Assembly (NCBI GenBank): GCA_017979445.1
Contig: CM030708.1
Coordinates: 29,669,613 to 29,733,612, forward strand
Source: Akebia trifoliata
Taxonomy: Eukaryota; Streptophyta; Magnoliopsida; Ranunculales; Lardizabalaceae
Reading direction: 5' to 3'
Length of the DNA stretch: 64,000 nucleotides
The position numbers were made by a program, and so were the translations under genes. Under the pieces are notes generated by a model, which was not told where the DNA came from, did no database searches, and saw only the letters and a list, made by a program, of their open reading frames with translations. Shown here one piece after another: positions 55,137 to 64,000 of this stretch (positions within the stretch are counted from its first letter, which is position 1; every line of letters begins with the position of its first letter).

Positions 55137-55545
55137 TATTGGCACCCAACTTCTACTTATTATCAACCATTCACTTATGTTTTTTATTATGTGAATCTCC
55201 ATTTCATACATTGAATATGACAAAATTCCCAGTCCGATACACTGTTCATCAGATTAATTCTTAAAAAAAGTTTTTCTAGTAATTCGTCACTTTTATAATC
55301 AACAAGTTCGTTGATAAAACGCCAGTGCTTTTGCCATATTAGTGATCTCGTTGGTAATTTATCAACAAATTTGTTAATTATAAAGTGATGAATTCATTGG
55401 AAAAACATATTTCAAGAATTAAAATGAACAATGTACCAGAACCAAAATTTTGTCATAAGTTGTGCATTTTTTGGGAAATATCTCTTTTCTATTTTCAATT
55501 GGAATGTAATAAGTAAAAGTTGGGCTACCCCAATAGCAGATCTCT
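54926..55545. mobile_element. Family C element, long form with internal region
   Basis: The left end, GAACTGCTATTGGCACCCCC, faces the right end TACCCCAATAGCAGATCTCT, with ACTTTTACTTATTA and TAATAAGTAAAAGT inside the ends. An internal C-type left end (55132, AGTTTCTATTGGCACCCAAC) follows an (AG)n tract at 55097-55132. The interior 'AATTCGTCACTTTTATAATC' and 'TTGTCATAAGTTGTGCATTT' also occurs in the element at 61893-62826. Confidence 0.65.
55097..55132. repeat. (AG)n microsatellite
   Basis: There are about 18 AG units immediately before a family C terminal sequence. Tract length is probably variable between individuals. Confidence 0.95.
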
Positions 55546-55607
55546 TTTTTCCTAAGCCCTCAATGTTTTGTTCAATATTAGAGACATCCGTATTTTCAAA
55601 CTGATAA

Positions 55608-56140
55608 CACATGCCCCTTGACTTAGTTTTGTTCGAGAGTAACATAAAATGACCTAAATGCCCTTATTTTTGACCTCGAGCCTAACACCCCTTGATTTTT
55701 CTCCTAGAAAATTTGTCATCTTCAAGTTTTGAACTTCAATGTTCAATCCATCATTACCCCTGATTTTTCTATAAAAAAATTCTATCTTATTCTTGAGATT
55801 TGAAGGAAAGGAAATCTTATGAATGAAGGTGAGTTTACCTAAAGAGCCTTCATTTTCAAGCTGTTAATCTCTAGGACTGTTTTTAACCTATTCAACCCCC
55901 TCTTCAATCCATTGTCTTTAAAAGAAATGTTTTGTAGAAGTCCATGATTTTTCGACCCAAAAATCTATATTTCTACTTCTCAAAAAATTCTACCTTGTTT
56001 AATTCGGTTTTGAAGGTTGAAGAAAATAGTATCCTAGGGTTGAAAACAAGGGGTTAAAAAAAAAAGAGGATTGAAAATGAAGCCATTTAGGTTATTTATC
56101 TTAGTTCTAGAGAAGAAGGCATACGTCAAGGGGGCATGTC
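55608..56140. mobile_element. Family F MITE with long terminal inverted repeats
   Basis: The left end, ACATGCCCCTTGACTTAG, then 'AAAATGACCTAAATGCCC', is mirrored on the right by 'AAGCCATTTAGGTTATTTAT', then CGTCAAGGGGGCATGT. Arms of about 75 bp enclose some 380 bp of AT-rich DNA with 'CTTCAAGTTTTGAACTTCAA'. It sits between the two glycine-rich genes. Partial relatives are at 1940-2260 and 63250-63740. Confidence 0.7.
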
Positions 56141-57842
56141 ACCTCCTCAGAGCCACGCTCCAGGGTCCATTTGATCCTCGACTCAACCAATTGTACGTAG
56201 GAATTTCTGAGGGGGTGGTGTGTGTGACCATGGGATTAGTCTCTACCGATGGATGGGGATACCCACCATATGCAATATTCTAATATTGACCATTGTAGTA
56301 TAAAGTATAAAATCGTTAAAATTTAATTTTCAAAATGGATTATATATTTTTTAATCATGATTTTAATCGCTAACGAACCATTACACTATTAAATTTTTTT
56401 TGTGTGAACAGTATTTAAGTAGCCACAACATCGATGGAGACACCTTATTTCGTATTTATCAGATTTGGTCAATTTTCTTTGGGAATAATTAAAAATTAAA
56501 ACTTGGGGAACATAAAAAATTTCAATGGCCTTGGGCCGTCAAAATTTGATTTCTAAAATTTTTCTTGTCAAATTTTCCATTTTTCACATAGTGGTAGTGA
56601 TCTGCAAGACTATGTAGAGAAGTTTCCCAGTAAGGAAAATGGACGAGAGGAGGGAAGGGGATGCAAGGTCTCTCAAACTCAGAGGAGTCATTTTACTTTA
56701 TCTTCTTCTTTTTCTTGTTTTTTAATATCGCAAGGTTTCCCCAAACCCTTTTGGATGAGATTAATCCATATGGTCACACGTCCTGATCCCATGTAATTTT
56801 CCCTACATTCAACAAGATCCTCCTTACGAGGCCACACAATTTCGAATACACAACCAATGGGAGCAATTCCTGTCGCTAGTTTAACCATTCATCCAAACCT
56901 TACCATACTTCTATCTTCATTTTACTTCTTTATAAAAAAAAATTGCTTTTTTTAATTAAAAAAACTTAAATTCAATTGGTTCTAATGTCTAGACTTGGAT
57001 TGAGTAATCCTGAGATGGGTATTAGTTGGTTTAGAATAAGTGGGTGGGAGTAGCTTTATAGTAGGCGAATCCCTCGAATTTGATGGGGGTTTTCCTCTAT
57101 CAGGTAGGTACGTTGTTATCCGGCCCAATTGCTTAGCAAAAAAAGAAAATGGTCGAAGAATCATGCAAAAATATTCCACAAAAATATGCAATGAAGCGTC
57201 TAAAATTTACATTTTCCGGCAAAAATCTTTTTCTCAATTTTCGATGCCCAGCAAATTAATTGTCCTTAGGAATGGTTTTATAGCTTTCCTCCCTTTTGAA
57301 TATATATTTACTTTGAAATATATAATTAGATCTTCCTTGGTTAATAATTAAGAAGGTTTCCTTCTTAGTGTAGAATATGTTCTCATGAAAAGATGGCAAG
57401 ACTCAAGAGAATGAACAAAGATAATCAAGATTGTTTGTTGACAGTAACCTGTATGAATCTGTAGCACTGGACCTGCTTTCTTCTGTTAGAACTTAGAACA
57501 GGTGCAGTTTAGTATCCACAATCAGTTGTATACTAAACTTTAAATTAATCCAAAAAATTAGATGCTACTTGATAATTGTAGTAGTTTATTTTGTAAAGCA
57601 AGTGAAGTATTAAATAAATAAAAACATGAATTACATAGTTTCTCTGACATACCACCTACGAAACCAAATTGGATTCCAAAATGGAGGAAATCCAAAATCA
57701 AGATTTAAATCAAACACGGGACAAAATAAATTGCACCAACTTTATATTAATTTTCATAAGATACTTGTAAGTCCTAAGTTCTAATATCATATAGTAGAAG
57801 AAAGAGAAACTTTGTTGGCTTGCTTCCATGGAACATAGAACT
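56141..57842. other. Spacer between the glycine-rich genes
   Basis: No gene was seen. It contains the 3' flank of GRP2 and AT-rich DNA with short, unsupported frames. No further clear repeat pair was found by eye. Confidence 0.5.
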
Positions 57843-59141
57843 TCAGTGATGTCCTCCATGTCCCTCAGCTTGGCCAATTCTCCCACCAAATCTTCCTTTA
57901 ATAAATCGTCGACCACTACCACCAAAGCTACCAACTTTATGGCCGAACCTACCACCTACACCTCCACCAATGCCACCACCCCAACCTTTGCCGAATCCCT
58001 TACCAATCCCACCTCCAGACCATCCACCGATCCCTCCGCCAATTCCACCACCAATTAATCTTCCACCTTTACCAATGCCACCACCCCCACCATTGCCAAA
58101 TCCCCCACCAATCCCTCTTCCAGACCCTCCACCAATTCCACCACCATTTCCAAACCCATCACTGATTCCAAATCCACCACCAATGCCACCACTTGAACCC
58201 TTGCCAAATCCACCACCAATCCCACCTTCAGACCCTCCACCGATCCCTCCGCCAAGTCCACCACCAATGCCACCAACCCAACCTTTGCCGAATCCTCCAC
58301 CAATCCCACCTCCAAACGCTCTACCGATCCCTCTGCCAACTTTGCCAAATCCACCACCAATGCCACCACCCCCACCTTTGCCGAATCCCCCACCAATTCC
58401 TCCTCCAGACCCTCCACCGATTCCTCCACCTATACCAAATCCACCACCAATGCCACCGCCCCAACCTTTGCCTATTCCCCCACCAACCCCCCCTCCACCT
58501 AATCCACCTCCTTTACGGAAACCTCCACGAAAACTAACACCTTTACCAAATCTGCCACGTCCTCCCCCACGACCTCTACCTTTTCCAATGCCACCACCAA
58601 TGCCACCATCTTTACCTATTCCACCTCCTATTGCACCACCCTTACCTAGCCCACCACCGACGCCTCCTCTTCCACTGTTACCAAATATACCACCACCGGC
58701 ACCATTACCATTGTTGCCTCCTATTCGACTACCATTACCAAATCCACCATTGTAGCCGCTACCAACTCCACCACTTGTACCACCACCACCAACTTGACCA
58801 TTAACAATTCCACCACTTGCACCGGTACCACCACCCTCACCAATTCTGCCACCACCACCCTTACCAATTCCACCTCCTGCACCGCCACCTCCATCCTTTC
58901 CATGTCCACCATTACTTACAAATCCACCACCAGCCACCCAACCTATTCCTTGATTACCACTGGTACCAGCGCCTCCTCCAATCCAACCACCCATACCAAA
59001 TCCACCTCCCTTACCAAAGTTGAGGAACTTCTCATCACTGGTCTTCACACTCTCAATATTTTTGGCAACAACACTCACTATAAGAACATTAAAACAAAGC
59101 AGACACGAAATATCAAACCTCGGACGACGACGAGGGATCAT
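57843..59141 (-). CDS. Glycine-rich secreted protein 2 (GRP2)
   Basis: An intronless frame encodes 432 residues. After a basic start (MIPRRRPRF) comes a hydrophobic signal peptide ending LLCFNVLIVSVVA (to about residue 26). This is the same motif as in GRP1. The mature part from about residue 42 to 405 is dominated by GGGIGGGFGKGGGGGIGG-type repeats with period 8-20. The C-terminus is basic and aromatic with a His-rich end (GRFGGRIGQAEGHGGHH). This is the classical layout of plant glycine-rich structural proteins secreted to the cell wall. The frame stays glycine-rich to the end, unlike GRP1. The exact function is unknown. Confidence 0.88.
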   Translation of the reverse strand: MIPRRRPRFDISCLLCFNVLIVSVVAKNIESVKTSDEKFLNFGKGGGFGMGGWIGGGAGTSGNQGIGWVAGGGFVSNGGHGKDGGGGAGGGIGKGGGGRIGEGGGTGASGGIVNGQVGGGGTSGGVGSGYNGGFGNGSRIGGNNGNGAGGGIFGNSGRGGVGGGLGKGGAIGGGIGKDGGIGGGIGKGRGRGGGRGRFGKGVSFRGGFRKGGGLGGGGVGGGIGKGWGGGIGGGFGIGGGIGGGSGGGIGGGFGKGGGGGIGGGFGKVGRGIGRAFGGGIGGGFGKGWVGGIGGGLGGGIGGGSEGGIGGGFGKGSSGGIGGGFGISDGFGNGGGIGGGSGRGIGGGFGNGGGGGIGKGGRLIGGGIGGGIGGWSGGGIGKGFGKGWGGGIGGGVGGRFGHKVGSFGGSGRRFIKGRFGGRIGQAEGHGGHH

Positions 59142-59205
59142 CTTGAACTTGGAGGGTCTTTTGTGAAAACTTACTTATGTAATTTCAATGCTCAATTCGC
59201 AGGCT

Positions 59206-59212
59206 TTATATA
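59206..59212 (-). promoter_or_regulatory. TATA box of GRP2
   Basis: On the minus strand CCTATATAAAGCCT lies 65-71 bp upstream of the GRP2 ATG, matching the GRP1 promoter in spacing. A (TC)n tract at 59375-59416 lies about 165 bp further upstream and might act as a GAGA-like element on this strand. Confidence 0.75.
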
Positions 59213-59370
59213 GGAATAGAGATCATGCATGTTTAGTTGCAAACCATTGGAATTGTTAAATGTTCACATTTATATATCATGACGCATCGGTGCAGTTTAA
59301 GTGTTGATTAAGGGACAGACATTCATGCACATGATCTTCGTATTTCTGGTTTTTAAAACCATAAAGATAT

Positions 59371-59374
<4 letters not shown>

Positions 59375-59416
<42 letters not shown>
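59375..59416. repeat. (TC)n microsatellite upstream of GRP2
   Basis: There are twenty-one TC units on the plus strand, hence GA repeats on the strand of GRP2. They lie about 235-275 bp upstream of the GRP2 start codon. Confidence 0.95.
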
Positions 59417-59419
<3 letters not shown>

Positions 59420-59610
59420 GTGAGAACCCTTGACTAGTAGGTCATCTTCAATGTATGAACATAATATAAACTATAAAGTTATAAAACCTTCCATTTCTTC
59501 TACATGATTCCTATTTAACATTTCTTGGAACAATACTTCGATAGTCTTAACTATATTTGTATTTGCTGCATCAATTTTATTAGCTATGAACAATGGTAGA
59601 AAAACTCACG

Positions 59611-60300
59611 GAAGGGTTTCTTTCTAAACAGTCTCTAAGTTTTCAACGGTATCATGGCAGGACATTTAGTAAACCTTTTCTTTTTAAATGGTCACTGGAC
59701 CTTAGCTCCAACATTTTTTACAATTGAAGACCCTAAATGTTCGAACTCATCATTTTCATCCAAAAATTGAATTTTTGATATCTCAACCGAGTTTTGGAGA
59801 CTTCATTTCACCAAAAAGGATTTAAGAAAGAAGAAGCTATTTTCAAGGGTTTTTTTTTTTTTTTTTTTCTTAATTTTTGAATGAACTTCGATCGAGAATG
59901 ATTCTTTTGGGTTGAAATCATCTAAACAAGGCGCTATCTCAAGTTTTTAGTTGATCTTTCCATGTATTTTAGTCGGTGAAACTCGAAAATTGAAAATGGG
60001 TGGGTTTTACTTGTGTCGAGTTCACCACTTTTTATTTAAAAAGTGGTGAACTCGATAGTAATTAAAAAGCGTCAAGTTCAACAGTAAAAAAAAGTGGTGA
60101 ACTAAACAGTAAAAATTGTGAACTCGACACTAAATAAAAAAACGTTGAGTTCGACAGTAATAAAAAGTGGTGAACTCGATAGTAAATAAAAAAACAGTGA
60201 GTTTGCCAGTAACGAGGAACCATTAAGAAAGAAAAAGTTTACTAAATGTTCTATCAACGTACCGCACAAAACTTAGGGACTATTTAAAAAGAAACCCTTC
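59611..60300. mobile_element. Foldback element E with internal tandem repeats
   Basis: The left end, GAAGGGTTTCTTTCTAAACA, then 'GGACATTTAGTAAACC', is inverted on the right as 'GTTTACTAAATGTTCTATC', then TTTAAAAAGAAACCCTTC. Between them, at about 60020-60215, are five or so degenerate copies of a GTGGTGAACTCGATAGTAA-like unit of 30-40 bp. The element is related to 10968-11752 upstream of MORF9. No protein is encoded. Confidence 0.7.
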
Positions 60301-61892
60301 TGCAATGGTCCTTTAAGTAATTTTCCCTAAAAAAAAATGGGCCTGCCTAACAAATTACCCTAAATATCACCCACCCATTCCACACCCATTTAATTAGGGC
60401 TGTCTTTGGGCCCATTAGTTGGCTGTCACGGCAAGGCCCGCCCAAAAAAATAAGGGTTAAAGCAATTAATGGTATTGAGCCTGCAAACTAGAGTCGGCAA
60501 TTTTCTACTCATTAAGTTTAGGCCAGAGTTCGGACTAGGGTTTAATAATTACAAGTTAATTATTTGCATAATTGGCAAATAAGCATTTAAAAAATAAATA
60601 TTGTACCAATCTTGCATTGACATGGGACACATGGAGATTGATATGAGCTTCAAATCAAATCTAACATCCTTGATCTACATATGCCACTGTCGTGCGAGTA
60701 CTCAATTGATGATTGTCTGGGAAAATTTAAATATTGAATCAATAATCAAATTAATTGATTTAGTAGTTTAGTAGAGGGAGAAGATTTGTTAAAATTTGGT
60801 CAGGAAAAAATTGGAGCTAGGGGTATTGATAAAAAATTTAAGGTCAAATGATCTCATTTATCTCTTAAAAATAGTCATAAATAAAATAAGGGTATAAATT
60901 TAGTTTATTTAACCTCTTTGAGATCAAATGATATCATTTCAACAATAATAATATCGATGAAAATAAGGGTATTTAGGTCATAATAAAATAATATTTTAAC
61001 ATTTTTTTTTTTTTGACTGATGGGGAGTGGGTGTTAATAATTAACACCAACAGTCGAATTTCTGAAAATCCAATTGTTGGGAGTAGTAAACTATAAGTTG
61101 GGCCTAGTCAGATTGGTCTTAATGGGCTGCTTTGGGACTGTGCTTCCAAAGTCAAGGCCCTGGCTCAGATCAACCCAACTTTAGGTTGGGTCGGGTCAGG
61201 TAAGACATTGGGCTCATGGGCTTTTTACACCCCTAATTTTAGGCTTTTACTGGATTGAATTAGGCTGATCCATGATCAAATTGGTATAAGTTGTTGTACC
61301 AATATAATTTCTGTTTATAAATTAGTATTTCTATTTTTAGTAAAATATGTATATTTTTTATATTGAATAATGTGAAATGCAATAAATTTTCTAAAACTAA
61401 AAGTTTCTTAAAATCAAGCTGGCCTTTTGGGGTACCCACCAAAAACCCAATCCACATTGGTAATTTCTAACCACTTGATAAGGAGTGTTTTTTCGGATCT
61501 GGGCCCATGGGCATCAAATCCATCTGTAGACTATATCATTATGCCCATGCTGAGTTAATGGGTGGGCTGAGATTCTATAATCTTGGGCTCTATGGTTTAC
61601 CTTTCGGCTTTATGGTGGGCTGAGATTCTATAATATTGGCTATATGGTTAGGTCTGGGGCTTTATGACCCATTCAATAGGTTTGATCTACATATCCACTG
61701 GTTTAAATGTGCATTAAATATGTAATTAAAAAAGACAATTTTATTCATACATTTTAAACGTGTACTTAAATATTTGAACTAATTTTCGAATATCAACCAA
61801 TATTGAATTGCTATGGCCACGTGGAAATGTTATCTAGGGCTATGTCACCATCTTACTTTATGATATAAGTAGATAACATCTAGTTAAAGACA
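60301..61892. other. Gene-free region with GGGCC-type transposon debris
   Basis: No gene was found. Several segments rich in 'GGGCT', 'GGTCGGGTCAGG' and 'GGCCC' words (60390-60545, 61095-61240, 61430-61680) resemble subterminal parts of hAT-like MITEs. A direct repeat of TGGGCTGAGATTCTATAAT occurs at about 61563 and 61616, 53 bp apart. Open frames are short. Confidence 0.45.
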
Positions 61893-62826
61893 AAAGAACT
61901 TACATTGGCACCCTAACTTCTACTTATTAGACCCCAACTAAATTTGAAAGGAAAATTTCCCAAAACTTGCATAACTTATGCCCAAATTTAGGTTTCGGTA
62001 CACTTTTCATTTTAATTCCCAAAATATGCATTTTCGGGTGAATTCGTCACTTTTTATAATCAATGAAATCTCTGATTTATCTACGAATTTGTAGATATTA
62101 AAAATGCCGAACTCATGGGTTCATAGGTTATAAAAATGACGAATGCATGTTATGGGAAATAAAATGACCAGTGTACTAAACTCGGAATTTCATCATATTG
62201 AGTGCATGAAATGGAGATTCACCCAATTTGAAATACAGAGCTTTTATTGCCACAACACCCAAAGATCGGTGTTAATTCTATAATGATTTACATATGAATT
62301 GGAGTGTTGTTAGCAAAGTTGGTATGGCACTAGAATCACTCTTAAAAAAAATAAGAAATTAATAGGGTGAGAATGCTAGGTTGGGTGTTTTCATCTTTTT
62401 GATGGAGAGATATTGAAGATAATAGAACATGAGATCAACATTGAGAGATCAAACATTAGTGTCAATTTGATCTTCTTTTTTTCTTGTGCAAGTTTTAGGA
62501 AGCAAATTTTGACATCGAAACATTAACTCTTAATGTAAAGAGTGTGGATCGTATGGAGGTTAGAAATCCTCCTTCACACTTCAAACATTGCCATGTAAGC
62601 TATAATCCAAGGAATTAATGTCTAAAATCTCTCTTTTTCAAAATTTCCTTGAACTGTGATTTACCTAGCAAGCATTGAGGTATGAGAGGAGGATTTCAAT
62701 CTTCCACCCTAGGTTCATACGATCCGATCTCTATTTAAAATGAGTGTGTTAAATTTTAGTTTGGAAGTGAAAATATAATTTAATTATTGATGGATAATAA
62801 GTAAAAGTTGGAGTGCCAATAGAATT
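61893..62826. mobile_element. Family C element, long form with a nested C copy
   Basis: The left end, AGAACTTACATTGGCACCCT, and the right end, AAGTTGGAGTGCCAATAGAA, with ACTTCTACTTATTAGACCCC facing TAATAAGTAAAAGTTGG, delimit 0.93 kb. A small complete C element lies inside at 62236-62343 (CAGAGCTTTTATTGCCACAA to TATGGCACTAGAATCACTCT). The internal 'GGGTGAATTCGTCACTTTTT' is shared with the element at 54926-55545. Confidence 0.6.
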
Positions 62827-62839
62827 TCAAGAAGATTAA

Positions 62840-63005
62840 TACTAGAGTGACCTTAGTGGGGGGACACGCGAGAACATCTTGACGTGATGACACGTATACT
62901 TATAATTGCATTTCTTCGAGATACGAGTAAAATGCATTTACGGGCATGCTAGCAACACCACGTCAAGATGTCCCCAGCTGAGCTGAGGTCACTCGAGCAT
63001 GAATG
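62840..63005. mobile_element. Foldback MITE, family B copy 3
   Basis: ACTAGAGTGACCTTAGTGGG on the left and GAGCTGAGGTCACTCGAGCA on the right are inverted. The inner 'GGGACACGCGAGAACATCTTGACG' (62860-62883) faces 'CGTCAAGATGTCCCC', and the centre pairs 'AATTGCATTT' with 'AAATGCATTT' segments. It has the family B terminal motif with a diverged interior. Confidence 0.7.
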
Positions 63006-63249
63006 TCTTTGGTAAGATATTGGCTTGTGTGGGTAAAATGGTCATTTAAGATACGTTTCCTATCATCCAAAACTTTTAAGTTTTTGTCAGAAAGGACAAC
63101 AAAAATTTAATTTGTATTTATATATGGCCTCAAAACGTTCCAGTCTCCCCAATGAACAAACGTCTGAGATTTGATTTCGTTATAAATGAGGTCTACAAAA
63201 CCGCACCAATCTTTAGGAATGAAGAGGGAGCCTTAGTAATTTAGATATA

Positions 63250-63740
63250 CCCCTCCACATTTTAATAATTAGAGATACCCCCATTTTAAATTCATGACAT
63301 GCCCTCCTTGACTTGGGTTTTGTGTGTTTAAAATAAAATGACCTAAATACCCTTATATTCATTGTGTACTCAAAATTCCTTGATTTTTCTCCCAAAAATC
63401 TTTCATCTTCAAGTTGTTGATAGGAGGTATATTATTTTGACTAAGTCAATCTTGTGCACGGTCCATTGTGCTCAATGTCTTGTTTTAAAACCCTTGATAT
63501 TTCTATTCAAGAAATCATCAATCTTTAAAAATCTTATTCTTAAGATTTGAAGATTGGAGATGGAATTTTAAGATTAAGTATATAGTTATCCTAAAATATA
63601 TTGTTTTCAATATCTTATAAAAATCCTTCAATTTTTGTATAAAAAAAATCCATCCTTCTACTTCTCTAAAGAGTCTGTCTTGTTCTTAACTTTAGAAGAT
63701 TAAAGATGGGAACTTAAGGTTGCCAAAAAAAGTAAAAAAA
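63250..63740. repeat. Family F repeat, partial copy
   Basis: 'CATGACATGCCCTCCTTGAC', 'AAAATGACCTAAATACCC', 'TTTCATCTTCAAGTTGTTGA' and 'CTTAAGATTTGAAGATTGGA' occur in the same order as in the complete element at 55608-56140. The opposite terminal repeat was not seen before the end of the window. Confidence 0.55.
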
Positions 63741-64000
63741 AAAAAAGGTAAAAAATAGGTTGAAATTAGGGAGCGTTTCCTCTGTAACTTGTGTTCTATA
63801 GTCCTCAAAACATCAAATTTTAAAAAAATAACAACTCAGTCTTCTTGTGTTCATGGCTTAGATCAAATTTGAAATATATATATTCATTTTTTTAACTACG
63901 ATCAAGTGTTGAAATGGATGGTCACTGGACTCCTAAATTTAAATGATTGGATCTTGATGATATGGCGCACCCTCAAATGTAGATATTAACTACAGAGAGC

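Noticed and set aside
57970..58755. 261-codon proline-rich plus-strand frame opposite GRP2
   Set aside because: It is the mirror of the glycine-rich frame. It has no leader and stops within GRP2. The minus-strand gene with signal peptide and TATA box is the better call.

Overview
This window looks like nuclear DNA of a flowering plant, probably a dicot. It is AT-rich, its genes are split by long introns, and transposon debris fills most of the rest. No bacterial, viral or organellar gene cluster is visible. The species cannot be named from the sequence alone.

Five protein-coding genes can be supported. MORF9 (plus strand, 11868-20101, 4 exons) encodes a chloroplast RNA-editing factor. PSAT1 (plus strand, 22193-39387, 15 exons, one GC-AG intron) encodes a phospholipid:sterol acyltransferase. 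NPGR2 (minus strand, 49426-41690, 5 coding exons plus a probable 5' UTR intron) encodes a TPR protein of the calmodulin-binding No Pollen Germination family and is convergent with PSAT1. Two intronless, tandemly related glycine-rich secreted proteins lie on the minus strand (54586-53702 and 59141-57843). They share a signal-peptide motif and a TATA-box context. I derived the spliced models by joining exons at AG/GT (or GC) sites. Each model keeps one open frame: 242, 643 and 731 residues.

Layout: 1-11.8 kb has no gene but many small foldback elements, a pair of 350-bp hairpins, a SINE-like fragment and tandem repeats. 11.9-20.1 kb is MORF9, whose first intron (6.5 kb) holds a nested set of Mutator-like elements and a solo LTR. 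20.1-22.2 kb is a spacer with LTR-like direct repeats. 22.2-39.4 kb is PSAT1, with a hAT-type MITE and LINE relics in its introns. 39.4-41.7 kb is a spacer with one unassigned 148-codon ORF. 41.7-50.3 kb is NPGR2. 50.3-53.7 kb is repeats with a copia relic. 53.7-59.2 kb is the glycine-rich pair. 59.2-64 kb is repeats only.

The genes do not form a pathway; this is ordinary plant gene order. The most striking structure is in MORF9 intron 1, where three copies of the 9-bp site GTTAGTACC separate two related Mutator-like elements. A solo LTR splits the middle copy. The second element is an almost perfect inverted repeat with arms of about 1.15 kb, and it carries a third, smaller relative inside it. 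I saw no convincing unknown biochemical system. The best novel candidates are this intronic hairpin, the overlapping uORF of NPGR2, the frame break at the end of the first glycine-rich gene and the unassigned ORF after PSAT1.
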